From NCBI GenBank assembly GCA_911728435.2, contig OU452208.1:3534001-3598000 (forward strand): a stretch of 64,000 bases of DNA, written 5' to 3'. Position 1 is the first letter of the stretch, and every line of letters begins with the position of its first letter. Origin of the DNA: Apoderus coryli. Lineage: Eukaryota; Arthropoda; Insecta; Coleoptera; Attelabidae. Positions 12,501 to 22,145 of this stretch are shown here, piece by piece. The notes under the pieces are model-generated. The model saw only the letters and a program-made list of their open reading frames with translations, was not told where the DNA came from and ran no database searches. The translations under genes were made by a program, and so were the position numbers.

Positions 12501-15500
12501 GGAAAACTAGAGTGCCTTCATCCATCCAGCCCTAGGGTGGGGGTAATTAGTGATAGGGCTAATAATCCAAGAAATCAGTTTGAGTTTCGCGACCTCGTTA
12601 ATCCGGTTAACGTTAATCCCCGTCAAGATTTACTGGAAGAGATTTGTGATTTCCCCCACGAGATGGAGACACATTGCCCGGTGTATGCCATTTCTGTCGT
12701 CGATCGTGAGTTCCCTGCAATGTTGGATACCGGGAGTGAAATTTGTTGTATTTCCGGTGCAGTTTTCCAGCAGGTGCTACGGATTCAACCAGGGTTAGCC
12801 GTGTTCCCAGTGACTGGGGTTAGGGTGTCTGGCGCTTTTCGTGGTAAACAGAGAACGGTTACCCATCAAGTGCTGTTAGACTTTAAGATTTCAAATAAAC
12901 ATTTCAGTCATGAGTTTTTGGTCATCCCTGAGTTGGTTTTCCCTGTTATTTTGGGAATAGACTGGATGAGAATATCTGCTATAAAGCTCGATTTAAATAA
13001 TCGATGTTTGTGTTTTGGAGATCCTGAACTCTGTGTCGAAGAGATGCCACTTCAGCACAGCTTCCGAGTGGCGGCTCCTTTAAATCTGCATTTGCGTAGC
13101 GTTAATAAATCTCTGCCAAAACTCCAAGCAGAGAGAGTAAGTTCCGATATCGCTTTTGAGGAGGTTGTCGCTGCTTGTGAACTACAATCTCCGGATAAGG
13201 ATATTTTTATGAAGTTGTTGCACAGGCATAAACAAGTATTTTCAAATGTGCCCGGCAGGATTAAGGGGTATAGTCATAAAATTGTATTATCTGATACAAC
13301 ACCGTTCAAGGTTAAACAATACCCTATACCCGTCGCTCATAAACAGGCGGTGCAGGAGGAGCTGGATAGGATGGAGAGATGGGGAGTTATTGAGCGCGCC
13401 TCGACTGCGTACTGTAGTCCTTTGGTTACTAATGTTAAGAGTGACGGTAGTGTGAGGGTGTGTCTCGACGCCAGGCGTTTGAATAGGGTCATGGTGGATG
13501 ATTCCGAGCTGCCTCAGAAAATAGAGGATATGGTTCGCGAATTGTCGGGCAAGCGATTTCTTTCTTCATTAGATCTTACCCATTCCTACTGGCAGATCCC
13601 ATTATCTGACGAATCAAAAAAGTATACAGGGTTTGTCGTAAATGGTAGGTCATATCAATTCACTGTGCTTCCTTTTGGTATCAAAACTGCTGTATCTTCA
13701 TTTACCCGATGCATTGATCAAATGTTGGGGGCTGAATTTCGGGACTGTTTGACGGCGTATGTCGACGATCTCTTGATCAAATCGGAGAGTTTCGAGGATC
13801 ATCTGGACCACATTGATAGGATATTGTCTTCCCTAAATTCTATTGGTTTTACCGTTCGGTTGAGCAAATGTAAATTTTTCCGAAGGGAGCTAAATTTCGT
13901 GGGCTATATCTTGACATCTCAAGGAATACGCAGTGACCCTGAGAGAGTCCAGGCCATCGTAGATTTTCCGCGGCCAATTAACTTGAGACAGTTACAGGGG
14001 TTTCTGGGCTTGTGCAATTACGACAGATCTTTCTGTCCAAATTTTGCAACAGTATCTGAGCCCTTGGTGGCTCTTCTTAGGCGGGGGGTTAAGTGGATTT
14101 GGGGTGATGAACAGGAGACTTCGTTTATGCATTTAAAGGATTTAATAACGAAACGGGTTTTATTGCATCATCCTGATCCTATTCTGGATTATTATGTGCA
14201 GGTGGATGCGAGTGATTATGGTCTGGGGGCCCAGCTGTTCCAAAAGTCTGGCGAACAACAAATCGTTGTAGCCTACGCCAGCCGGCTTTTACTGGAAAGG
14301 GAGCGTAACTACAGCACCCCAGAGAAGGAGGCTTTAGCGGTTGTGTGGGCCCTTAACCGATGGAGGATATATCTTTTGGGTAGGCCTTTCACGATTTTGT
14401 CCGACCACCGGGCTCTCTCTTACCTTCAAACATGTCGTCTCCTCTCCTCCCGCCTAACACGCTGGATATTGTCACTCCAGGAGTTTCAATTTCGAATTGA
14501 GTATGTCAAGGGTAGAGATAACAATATCGCTGATATTTTGTCTAGAAATCCTCCCTATAGGCCTGGCACCCCATCTAGTAAGCATTTTCATGTACTTGGT
14601 TGTAGTGCTCGGGCAGATTTTCACGTCACGTTCCGTAAAAAATTAAAGAATCTATTCGTCGACTTGTTCCCGAAGCAACAGCAGGACCCGTTTTTTTCAA
14701 AGGTTTTAACTAACTTATCGGAAGAGAATCATCCTGATCACCGAAGATATGTCATGTTTAACAGCCTGCTCTATTCTAGAAAGTCGGAGTTGGATACGGC
14801 CGTGTTGTGTATCCCGGAGTGTTTGGTGTCTGAGGTTATACAAATATTTCATGAAGCCATAGGCCATTTTGGGGTTTTTAAGACCTGGTGTTCGTTGCGC
14901 CGTGAGGTTTTCTTCCGTAATATGCATCGGCGTATAAAGGCGGAGATTCGGGTTTGTAAGGTTTGCCAGATGACCAAACACTGCAGTTTGCCTAAGCCTC
15001 CACAAAAGCAAATTATCCCTGAGGGTCCCAATGATATAATTGCTTTGGATTTATATGGGCCTTTGCCCTCGTCCGTGGGTGGAGTCACTTATCTATGTGT
15101 CGTTGTTGATTTGTTTACGAAATACGTGACATTATACTGTTTAAAACGCCCTACTTCGGAAGCAATATTAAATCACTTGGTTCGGGATTATTTTAAGAAA
15201 TTTTCAACTCCCAGGCGAATTCTTTCAGACCATGGCACGCAATTTACTTCGGAGATTTGGAAGGAACGTTTATCACAGTATAACATAAAGATTATACATT
15301 GTTCTGTCCGACATGCCCAAGCCAACCCCTCCGAACGATGGATGAGAGAGATCTCTAGACTTTTCCGTGTTTATTGCGGAGAGAGGCATACACGATGGGC
15401 CGTGGATGTTCCGAGGTTGGCTTTTCTTTTGAATAACGTCGTACATGAAACCACTATGTCCACTCCTACGGAGCTGCAGTTTGGTCGGCCGTCGAAACCG

Positions 15501-18500
15501 ATTTTGCCTGAGGAGGTGGGGGTACACCCAAGTTGCCAGTTTGACCAACATGTCAAATTGTACTTGGCGAGAGAAAGTTTTATGTCTAAGGCCTTACGCA
15601 GGTCTGTGGCGCATCCGGGGCGGCCCTATAAGCGATTCCAAGTGGGAGATTTGGTTTTGTTGCGTTCTGTCCCTTCCTCTTCTGTTTTAGACGGTAAAAC
15701 CAGAAAGTTCATGTTATTGTTTGAGGGTCCTTTCCGTATAAAACGCATCGTTGATACGGATGTTTATGTCTTAGAGAATATAAAAAGTAAACAGGACCGC
15801 GGCTATTTCCACGCCAGTCATCTACGGGGTTTTGAAAGCCCTTTATTCACTTGAGGGTTTCAAAGGGCTTCGGGGGCAGATGTAGCAAGACGATAATTGT
15901 GTCTGGGCTTATTATCCTACGATTGCCCACCCGGTATTTCTACGAATTCTGTTTATCTCTATAGGGTTTTTTTTTGTTAAAAGTAAAACTGATACGCGCG
16001 AGGTAGAGTACCTATTTTTGGTTCTGTATTGAATACCGATTTACTGAATATCTTTTTAATGGTATACCGCATCTTTGAAGGGGTACTATTGATTAGCTTG
16101 TTGTTTACTGTATTGGTAGTATTACTTTACACAGTTTATTTGAGAAAAACCGATTAAGTGTTTTGGGTTGTGGGAATATTACCTACATTTAGGTAAGTGT
16201 TTGGCCCAGATATTTGCGATATCATAAGTGTAGTGTACCTATATGCTCGGTATAACCTTAACATTGTTAGTATTTAATATCATATAATTAAAACCCTATA
16301 GATTTACAAGTCAAATTCAGTTTAGCGTTGTTCTTGATATCAGTGTTTTGTTTTTTTAGATTGGTGGTTTCAATAAACTGTTTTGTTACAAGGGTACGAA
16401 AGTAGCTTTATTTATTCTGCTGAGAACTCCAACCCGAATTCCGGTCGTTAGCGAAGCTTTAGCCGGGCGTTTCGCTACAGTATGCAGGGTACCCAACAAG
16501 AGGATTATCGAAACAGTAGTGGAATTAGCCTAGAAAACAATGAGATAGAGATGTGATGTTAGGGGCAATCTTGGACATACAGGCAGCAATTGACAACTAC
16601 ATTTTCGATTCCGTAATAATCACGACCATACTCCAGGGGCAGTGCGTAGGGATGATGATGATACCTATCTTCTCTCACGTGGAACCTGGTGATGGACGAG
16701 TTGTTAGGACTACTCGAAGAAAGTGGCGCTGAAATACTCGAATCCTGGAGACATAGGCATCATTGCCTGAGGAAGTAATGTTTACAGACTCCTAAACATT
16801 CCTGTCCTTTGAGCTCCTGGGACACTAACCAATGGCGTAAAGCTCTGTCTGAAACACGGTTGCTAGAGATTTTTAGTCCAAGCAATATAAAATCGTTATC
16901 TTGCTTCTGCGTTTGGATTGCTTCATTGGTAAAAATCAATTGGCTAATTATTAATTCACAACTGCAGAAGTTCATTACCTTAAAATATAATATTTTCTAG
17001 GTACAGACGAAGAAAAGCCTCCATTACTCCTCAAGGATTACCTCAGCTACGATGAGGTTAAACTCTCAGCACTTCTCTCTGTCAGTTCATATACGTACTT
17101 CTTAAATGTTGGCGATAGAAGAAATATGGCAAAATTTAACCCGGATAGGAAAGGTATCGAAGACGAAGGTGTAATTGTCGGTATGATTGGACCACGATTG
17201 GTTAAAGAAAACGTTATGGATTTCCAAGAACTGGTGATCAATGAGAAACAAAATACTGAAGCAAACGGTTATGGGAAAAATGCCAAACAAAGTGTACATA
17301 AATTGTTTGCAGACTTATTTGAAGAAGAATGCAAAACATATAAGGAAACAGTCGAGTATCAGAAAACTTTATCGAAGGATATGGAAAATCGTTACACACC
17401 TATTAAGAATAATTACATTTTTGATAATTTCGCTTATTATAAACGATTAACGTTATCATTTGACACCTTGTTGTTGGAGGCCAATCAGAGAGGGATTGAT
17501 GTAGGAAAGAATGCTTATGTTCACGTTGTGGGACTCGGTTTGGGTGTTTGGAAAATATCATCGCATCAGGAAAAAGTTTATGTAGAAGTACTTTACAATA
17601 GACTCATGTAGGTTAACAATTTGTTCATTAATCTGAACTCCCGATCACTCAAAACGCACTAATCGAATTATCCTAGAAAACGATAGGGATTGATCTTGAT
17701 CGATTCTCCTTCGAATGTACCCCAGCTTGATGATCTTGCCAAAAGTTCTTAACTTTTGGCATCATCCAAGTATTTGACGGTGCTAAACGTTATGCCAATT
17801 GCAGCTGCAGTTCGCCCTCTCTTGCCATGTAGTCGGCTGTTTCATTCCCCTCTAAATCAGAGTGACCAGGAAACCATACTAGAATCAGATTATTGTTTTC
17901 CACATTTTTGAGGGTCAATTTTGACAGTTCTACGCTGTTCTGGATGCACCTCTTGGATATCACAGAAGATTTTAATTGACTTTAGTGCAGCGCGCTTTTC
18001 TGTTCATACATTTATATACACAGATCAATGGCTTCAGCTTCAATTTTTGGCGACATCTAGTGTGAGCAGGCAATATGCCCGGTGAAACACACATCAGAAT
18101 CGATCGCCGGACGAGAAGCAACAACTCCATCATATCCTATTGCCAATAACACTAGACACGCCCGAATTCCCTGTCGGGAGGCTTTTTTTTTTGAAGGGTC
18201 CGTACGACCTAAGTCCCCGGTTTCACTGCAGCCTCATGGGCTTATTGTGAAAAGTCCCCGTATATTATGCTACCCAATCCAGCAGCTCTGTACCCTCCAC
18301 TAACTTGTGGAGTTCAGTTATGTGTTGGGTGTCAATATCTGCTGGCGCAATTAGCGCATGCCCAAAAATAGCGTGTCGTCTTCATTGTAGAGCTAGACAC
18401 TCACATATTAGGTACATGGTAAGCTGTTTCAACTGCCCCATTACACAATCTGCATTGCAGGTCCCCGTTATACAGCCCCATCTTATTTAGGTGGTCTCTC

Positions 18501-21500
18501 CGAGCGCAATGCCCAGTAAGGAATCCCATAGTTATTCGAATCTGGCTCCTGCTTAATGATAGCAGTTTTTCAGTGCGTTTTGTTGCTGCACCAGGTATGA
18601 ACCTCTTCCCATGCTGCTTGGGAATATGTTTCCAATATCTCGCTTTTGGCCCAGCACTTAAGGAGTTCCCTCGCCGTTCTTTTAGACAAGACCAGCGCAG
18701 GTTCCGTGCCAGTATATGTGGTTTCAGAGGCTTGTCTAGCCAGCCAATCCGCTGTCTCGTTGCCTTCTATTCCCAGCGTGCCCCGGGACCCACACTAGAT
18801 TAACCCTATTGTGGTCCGCCAAGGCCCTATGTTCTGTTTGGCATTCCCATACCAGTTTAGTCGGAACCTTGGGGCTTCTCAAAGTCCTTAAGGCCGCCTG
18901 GCTATCTGAACATATATTGATTCGCCTGTTTGTATAAGCCCTCAATCTGTTTAGGTTTGTACACTGCAGAATTGCAAACACTTCCGCTTGAAATACGGAT
19001 GTGTTTTTCCCCAGTGAGAATCTTAGATTCGTGTTCCTTGTCTCACTATACCACTTCCAACTTTCGGTTTTTGACCCGTCTGTAAACCAGGTTATCCCTC
19101 TCAGTATCCGTATGCAGTCTTGATCAAGAACTTCGCTTTTCATAATATGCACTTTGAAGTTTACACTTGATATGCAAGGGTGGGAGGTTCAGCAATACTC
19201 CCATTGCGGCTGTCGCAGTAGCACCCGTCATTGCTAAGCAGGTAAGTCTCTGTACCCTGCCGAACTCAGCAATGGCGGTATGCTGATTCATCTTCGTTCA
19301 CCAAACCAGCGACGAGTATGTTATCATGGGTCTGGCTACCGCAGTGTACAACCAATGCATTATCTTTGGATTTAGTCCTCATGTTTTCCCATGAGGTAAC
19401 ATAAGCGTTCTCTCCGCTCTTGTTTTAAGACCGCTTACGCATTCCCACACCATTTTTGAGTTCTTGTCGTACTCATGCAAATGTCTCAGCAGAAATTACC
19501 CTATATTCTTCAACTATTCGTTGTTTCAAAATGTCGGGTGGCGGGAGGCTTTATATTGATGAATTTCCAACAAAACTTAAAGTCTTCTTACATTAGGTTA
19601 CAAGCAATTCATTAATACGACAATTCTTTTAGAGAACTTGGTGCAAGATTAAACGCCATCTCCGATATCTGCTTATCTTACATAAATGTTTCCGATTGTG
19701 GAGGAGTTAAAAATGGAGAACAGCTTCCAATTGAAGGTCATCCATTAAAAGGCATCCGTGTGCATATTTTCAACCGAAATCCACATGAAAGGCTGAACGG
19801 CTGTGATACAGGTAGGTAAATATACAACGAACAAATTTTAGTTTTAGATCTTTCATTTGTATAAAACAAGGGATTAGAATTTCCGTTAAATTTAAAAAAA
19901 AGGTTAGCTACGTTATGTTTCTCGAAAAAAAAACATTTATTCGATATCTATTTTGTCCCCTTCAAAGTAATCCCCCTCAGATATAATACACTTGTGCCAC
20001 CGTTTTTTCAATCCTCGAATACTGATAAGCGATGCGGTCTTTTTTCTTCAATCGTGACAAAACACCGTCTTTTCATGGACCTTTTCAGTTTTAGGAATAC
20101 TTAGTTCTTCTAGTGTACAGAACGAATATGTATAGAATATGCAGGGTTAACTATCCCTGTGTACAAAAATTTTAACCACGTACTCAGAGAAGCATGACAA
20201 ACTATAAAAAATTTGTTTCGGAATTTTTATTCGATGTTTACAAAACGGGACAAATCCACGTGTTTCGGCACCTATGACAACCATTTTTCAATATGGCTTC
20301 CAATATATGAACAGCTGTATGGATAATTTTCGCGGCGTTGCCTATATTGTAGAGGATGAAAATGAACATTTTTGTTAATAATAATTATAATACCTGATAA
20401 ATAAGTCCATCTGGATTACTGCATAATTGTACATTACTTCTTCGCCTTTGCAAACTCCTAAAATGATATTTTCGCATATTGAACACACTGACACTAATAA
20501 CAAAATCCGCAAACACAATCAAATCGGTTATTTTACATAACAGGGACTTCACGCGTAGCGAAAAAACAAATTGTTGAAAAAGGCCACCGTTAACTTCACT
20601 TTATTTACGCGCTTATTCACTGAACTTCGGATACGTGTAAAAACTCCAAAATTATTGCGGATTTGATCACTTGCCCCTCAATTTGTACCCGTAACTGCTA
20701 CTGCTGTTGATCACCAATTTCTTAGACAATAGCCTTCATGTAGCCCTAAAATGTCGGTTTATTGTAATTACTTTCCCCGTACACTTTAATCACAAAATGT
20801 AAACAAACAAATCATAGATAAGTGTTTATTGGAACAAATAAAAAATACTGTTAGTAATCTTACGGTATAAAACTGCATATAATCTGATAAATATGTTTGG
20901 GATTTGTTTTTGCAAAGCAGCAATAACGAAAAACAACATCCACTAATGTATATGTTTCATTGACATAAAAAAGATATTTGACAATTGACAAATTCCAAAA
21001 CTAAAATATGTCAAATATGACACAATCATATGGTTCCCTAACCATACACAAGTGGCGCCTCCTCTGACAACTGAAATACTTAATACGTCACATGATCTCA
21101 TCTACTTCACCTCACTTATTATTTTTTTGTATAAGGAACGGGAAACTGTCGATATTGTCATTAGCTAATTTGCGCTTAATTTTTAGGTTTGTCTTCACAG
21201 GCTTCTGAAACTATTAGAAACAGTATGGATACTGCGCATATCGTTGTTGACACGCGGTGTAGTTGATTTACAGAATACTGTTTCTAACGTTTTCAGCTGT
21301 GAAAACAAACCTAGTTACGTGAAAAATTAAGCGCAAATTAGCTAATGACAATGTTGACAGTCTCTCGTTCCTTTTCTAAAAAAAATTAAATGAGGTGAAG
21401 TAACGCTAATATTTAACCAGCTTGCGATATCTTTCTAAATCTCAGGTCAGGTGTCAAAATTATCATTTGCACTAGAGCATTTTGAATTTATCTTTCTCAA

Positions 21501-22022
21501 CTGTCAATCATAAGGATAACGCCTACTACCTATTATATCTACTTACTTCGTGGATTACGCATCTGCCAAGTTTTCTTCTTTCGTTCTTCACACTACAAAA
21601 ATTTCACAATAATAATGAATTACCAAAGAATTGAAATAGCGTATTTTTACAGGAAAACTGCTGGTAGTTTCTTATGCTTGGGATGGTAATGCATTGCCAG
21701 GAAATGAATTTTGGATAGGAAAATTGGGCAGTAGTGGAGATTCTGCTGCTGCATCGTCCACTCAAATAACTGAATTACATAATCCTCATATAAATCCACT
21801 AGTATGTTTCGATAGGTTGAAGGTAAAATCTAAACTTATATCATCATTTTATTTACACTTAATCTTCCGAACAAATAGACATTAACATTTTGTTTACAGG
21901 TTGTTTCCGAGAAAGGTATAGTGCCATTCGATGTTTACAGAGCTGATATAAAAGCGAAACTGATAAAAGTTAATCCATTAAGGCCACCTTATGCAGAAGA
22001 ATGTAATACAATAAGAAATTAA
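6115..22022 (+). CDS. Gene A: five-exon DUF4804/MavL-like protein, 506 aa
   Basis: Joined exons 6115-6556, 17001-17607, 19633-19811, 21653-21822 and 21900-22022 give one uninterrupted 506-residue frame. Intron phases are 1, 2, 1 and 0, all GT-AG. No signal peptide or membrane segment is evident, so a soluble intracellular protein is likely. Signatures: GVIVGMIGPRL in exon 2, VHVVGLGLGVW (about residues 321-331), AWDGNALPGNEFW (418-430) followed by SGDSAAA and a conserved STQIxELHNPHINP segment (to 458). From memory these match the DUF4804/MavL-like family. Legionella MavL has a macrodomain-like fold and processes ADP-ribosylated ubiquitin. Function in this organism is inference. Gene B is a full paralog in the same orientation, roughly half identical over exon 1. 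The ATG at 6115 is the first in frame. Confidence 0.85.
7238..7812. repeat. G-rich degenerate TTAGG-like tandem array
   Basis: About 570 bp of irregular repeats built from GGGTTAGG, TAGTTAGGTTAG and TTTGGGTGAGTTATATTGGG. TTAGG is the telomere repeat of many insects, but the units here are variable and mixed with a longer GAGTTATATTGGGGTAG block. The strand asymmetry (G only on +) and many GGG runs give quadruplex potential. Confidence 0.7.
7977..8008. repeat. Perfect 14-bp hairpin
   Basis: CACAGATCTAGAAA and TTTCTAGATCTGTG are exact reverse complements separated by AGGG. The right arm plus one base also occurs at 24826-24840, where it again follows a TCTAGAAA half-arm. Confidence 0.6.
8206..9803. 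other. AT-rich intronic stretch, no gene seen
   Basis: No supported coding block. It includes an AT-only inverted repeat: a TTAATTATAATTAATAATTA-type arm at about 9303-9328 and its counterpart at about 9400-9430, around a loop of about 75 bp. A 37-codon open frame at 8968 is too short to interpret. Confidence 0.5.
9804..9874 (+). pseudogene. Orphan THAP-domain first exon
   Basis: ATG at 9804 opens a 23-codon exon with the THAP start C-X4-C (CVTFGC) and GISFHR, ending CATAG|GTAAAA in the same phase as the exon at 4522. The sequence GCGGCGGCCATTTTT about 110 bp upstream may be a promoter remnant. No second THAP exon (FPKxP..W..C..H) was found before the Ty3 element at 10358, so this is probably a relic or a gene start whose remainder was lost. 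Confidence 0.5.
10358..10956 (+). repeat. Left LTR of Ty3/Gypsy element
   Basis: 599 bp, TG...CA ends with 6-bp inverted tips TGTAGC/GCTACA. In this role it supplies the promoter for the element RNA. Directly downstream, ACTTGTCGCCCAACA is the probable primer-binding region, but I cannot name the tRNA. Confidence 0.95.
11005..12510 (+). CDS. gag: Gag of Ty3/Gypsy element, 501 aa
   Basis: Starts at the first ATG after the primer-binding region. The N-terminal part is rich in Arg, Ser and Pro, the middle (about residues 100-280) is strongly Asn-rich, and residues about 285-430 (IVPKFGDDGSLHPRDFINQI to LERLRQADF) form a retrotransposon Gag/capsid-type domain that would build the particle. No CCHC zinc knuckle is present. 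The C-terminus is basic and Ser-rich (SPAKSRVTFRDRSPARSEN), which may replace it for RNA binding. Pol lies in the -1 frame and stays open over the last 70 nt of gag, so Pol is probably made by -1 frameshifting. The gag end GGAAAAC-TAG is a near-slippery site. Confidence 0.93.
   Translation: MVLTRSPSRGIIRESPPQTRSRTRDNMQVPMGASGYANTGAIPRRFGGDRVTSLTAASIGVPPVPTPLSSSRASSPRRTHSLNMGESQVFSRPANKPRAEKGISQQTGNTQNFLNNSVPNVNSCNYGNLNRSMPAISVSNNNCPNYLAGNGLPMYYVQGVYENGAKVQNPGNNVTSQNPNLNMNAYYENPLPRNRNPNFDYFLPGNNANFNPLFQQNLNLNNLRCQPNIHGFQGNHDTNIQDGHTFVPILNSGINNNYNSALNQVQFRDNMLNNMLFSHNSLEKIVPKFGDDGSLHPRDFINQIENLIDFNVVEFNCVRFILYECLFGNAKIWANALMNTFQNFYNFKCAFLQQFWGPLKQSSSRFEIEASKYCNSAGSYVDFFLNLVAKAKYIEPPYTEPVLIATISRGYPSEIALSLIGATTIGEGLERLRQADFVRSPNIRKFQYPESQRQPLTQAENNNAYNRAGSPSNFSKTYERSSSPAKSRVTFRDRSPARSEN
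12537..15854 (+). CDS. pol: Pol of Ty3/Gypsy element (PR-RT-RH-IN)
   Basis: Intact frame of at least 1105 codons. Its frame is open back to 12441, overlapping gag by 70 nt; the GTG at 12537 is a formal start only. Order: aspartic protease with DTGS at residue 64; reverse transcriptase with YVDD at 408-411; RNase H with DASDYGLGAQL, EKEALAVVW and a late DILSR; integrase with a zinc-binding HH-CC region (HEAIGH...CKVC) and a DDE core at D838, D898 and E933. All catalytic residues I can place are present, so the enzyme set could be active. The sequence after E933 is an ordinary integrase tail; no chromodomain was recognised. Confidence 0.96.
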   Translation: MGVISDRANNPRNQFEFRDLVNPVNVNPRQDLLEEICDFPHEMETHCPVYAISVVDREFPAMLDTGSEICCISGAVFQQVLRIQPGLAVFPVTGVRVSGAFRGKQRTVTHQVLLDFKISNKHFSHEFLVIPELVFPVILGIDWMRISAIKLDLNNRCLCFGDPELCVEEMPLQHSFRVAAPLNLHLRSVNKSLPKLQAERVSSDIAFEEVVAACELQSPDKDIFMKLLHRHKQVFSNVPGRIKGYSHKIVLSDTTPFKVKQYPIPVAHKQAVQEELDRMERWGVIERASTAYCSPLVTNVKSDGSVRVCLDARRLNRVMVDDSELPQKIEDMVRELSGKRFLSSLDLTHSYWQIPLSDESKKYTGFVVNGRSYQFTVLPFGIKTAVSSFTRCIDQMLGAEFRDCLTAYVDDLLIKSESFEDHLDHIDRILSSLNSIGFTVRLSKCKFFRRELNFVGYILTSQGIRSDPERVQAIVDFPRPINLRQLQGFLGLCNYDRSFCPNFATVSEPLVALLRRGVKWIWGDEQETSFMHLKDLITKRVLLHHPDPILDYYVQVDASDYGLGAQLFQKSGEQQIVVAYASRLLLERERNYSTPEKEALAVVWALNRWRIYLLGRPFTILSDHRALSYLQTCRLLSSRLTRWILSLQEFQFRIEYVKGRDNNIADILSRNPPYRPGTPSSKHFHVLGCSARADFHVTFRKKLKNLFVDLFPKQQQDPFFSKVLTNLSEENHPDHRRYVMFNSLLYSRKSELDTAVLCIPECLVSEVIQIFHEAIGHFGVFKTWCSLRREVFFRNMHRRIKAEIRVCKVCQMTKHCSLPKPPQKQIIPEGPNDIIALDLYGPLPSSVGGVTYLCVVVDLFTKYVTLYCLKRPTSEAILNHLVRDYFKKFSTPRRILSDHGTQFTSEIWKERLSQYNIKIIHCSVRHAQANPSERWMREISRLFRVYCGERHTRWAVDVPRLAFLLNNVVHETTMSTPTELQFGRPSKPILPEEVGVHPSCQFDQHVKLYLARESFMSKALRRSVAHPGRPYKRFQVGDLVLLRSVPSSSVLDGKTRKFMLLFEGPFRIKRIVDTDVYVLENIKSKQDRGYFHASHLRGFESPLFT
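15881..16479 (+). repeat. Right LTR of Ty3/Gypsy element
   Basis: 599 bp, apparently identical to the left LTR, followed by the GTAT duplication. It would supply 3' end formation for the element RNA. Confidence 0.95.
17001..17607 (+). CDS. Gene A exon 2
   Basis: Acceptor TATTTTCTAG; the exon completes a Gly codon with exon 1 and encodes residues 149-349. It holds YLSYDEVKLSALLSVSSYTYF, EDEGVIVGMIGPRL and VHVVGLGLGVW, the best conserved blocks with gene B. The donor is AT|GTAGGT (phase 2); reading on would hit TAG at once, so splicing is required. Confidence 0.88.
17690..19495 (-). mobile_element. RNase H-bearing LINE relic (two fragments)
   Basis: In gene A intron 2 the minus strand encodes, from about 19490 down, the end of a LINE polymerase (RPMITYSSLVW), an RNase H domain (WFTDGSKT, then FQAEVFAI, then CSDSQAAL, and LVWVPGHAGN) and a cysteine-bearing tail (CRLCNGAVETAYHV, near 18440). 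A second RNase H end (LVWFPGHSDLEGNETADYMA, about 17830-17880) shows another copy at 17690-18060. A poly-T run at 18182-18191 is probably the poly-A of one copy. RNase H in a LINE points to the I/LOA/R1 side of the tree. Frameshifts make it inactive. Confidence 0.8.
19633..19811 (+). CDS. Gene A exon 3
   Basis: 179 nt between TTCTTTTAG and a GTAGGT donor. Encodes RLNAISDICLSYINVSDCGG, then HIFNRNPHERL and ends in phase 1. Same length and phases as gene B exon 3. Confidence 0.88.
19937..20110 (-). pseudogene. mariner transposase C-terminal relic
   Basis: The minus strand reads RGLKKRWHKCIISEGDYFEG and then DKIDIE followed by a stop. This is the characteristic WxKCIxxxGDYFEGD end of mariner transposases. 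Upstream, after one frameshift, it reads FPKLKRSMKRRCF, also family-like. The DDD catalytic domain is absent. It lies in intron 3 of gene A. Confidence 0.8.
21105..21400. mobile_element. Foldback MITE, 296 bp
   Basis: Nearly the whole element is an inverted repeat. The left arm starts CTTCACCTCAC and includes GTCATTAGCTAATTTGCGCT; the right arm ends TGAGGTGAAG and contains the reverse complement. The sequence TA flanks both ends (21103-21104 and 21401-21402), as for Tc1/mariner-type MITEs. It has no coding capacity and lies in intron 3 of gene A. Confidence 0.8.
21653..21822 (+). CDS. Gene A exon 4
   Basis: 170 nt after TTTTTACAG. Holds the strongest signature, SYAWDGNALPGNEFW (residues 416-430), then SGDSAAASSTQI and ELHNPHINP (450-458). 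The conserved Asp, Asn and Glu residues (D420, N422, N427, E428, D439) are candidates for ligand or catalytic contacts, by conservation only. The donor AAG|GTAAAA is phase 0. Confidence 0.9.
21900..22022 (+). CDS. Gene A exon 5 (terminal)
   Basis: Begins after TTTGTTTACAG. Encodes VVSEKGIVPFDVYRADIKAK and 20 more residues, ending CNTIRN and TAA at 22020-22022. It is 18 residues longer than the matching exon of gene B. No clear AATAAA follows within 120 bp. Confidence 0.85.
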   Translation, partial: VVSEKGIVPFDVYRADIKAKLIKVNPLRPPYAEECNTIRN

Positions 22023-22145
22023 AGAAAAATTTATTATTAGAAAATATAGATCATTGATAACATTATATTTAGAGCACATAAAACAATCATATAAATATAA
22101 TAGGTAAATACACCATATGTTTATTTATTTATTATACTACATTTA

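Larger units (their letters stand above)
10358..16479 (+). mobile_element. Complete Ty3/Gypsy LTR retrotransposon
   Basis: Two 599-bp direct LTRs (TGTAGC...GCTACA) enclose gag and pol in Ty3 order (protease, reverse transcriptase, RNase H, integrase). The host 4-bp sequence GTAT sits on both sides (10354-10357 and 16480-16483), a target-site duplication of the size Ty3/Gypsy integrases make. The LTRs look identical by eye, so the insertion is recent. There is no envelope frame after pol. A purine-rich tract (GGGGGCAGA) abuts the right LTR. It sits sense in intron 1 of gene A. Confidence 0.97.
6557..17000 (+). other. Intron 1 of gene A (10.4 kb)
   Basis: Bounded by GTTAGT and TATTTTCTAG. More than half is transposon: a DNA element with terminal inverted repeats (6708-8205) and the complete Ty3/Gypsy element (10358-16479). 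An orphan THAP exon lies at 9804. The piece 16480-17000 has no recognisable content beyond faint repeat-like sequence. Confidence 0.8.

Noticed and set aside
15855..15880. Envelope gene after Ty3 pol
   Set aside because: Only 26 bp, including the purine tract, separate pol from the right LTR; there is no room for an envelope.
17126..17611. Gene A exon 2 as a stand-alone 161-codon gene
   Set aside because: The frame continues upstream to a clean acceptor at 17001 and joins exons 1 and 3 in phase; its TAG is created by the donor GTAGGT.
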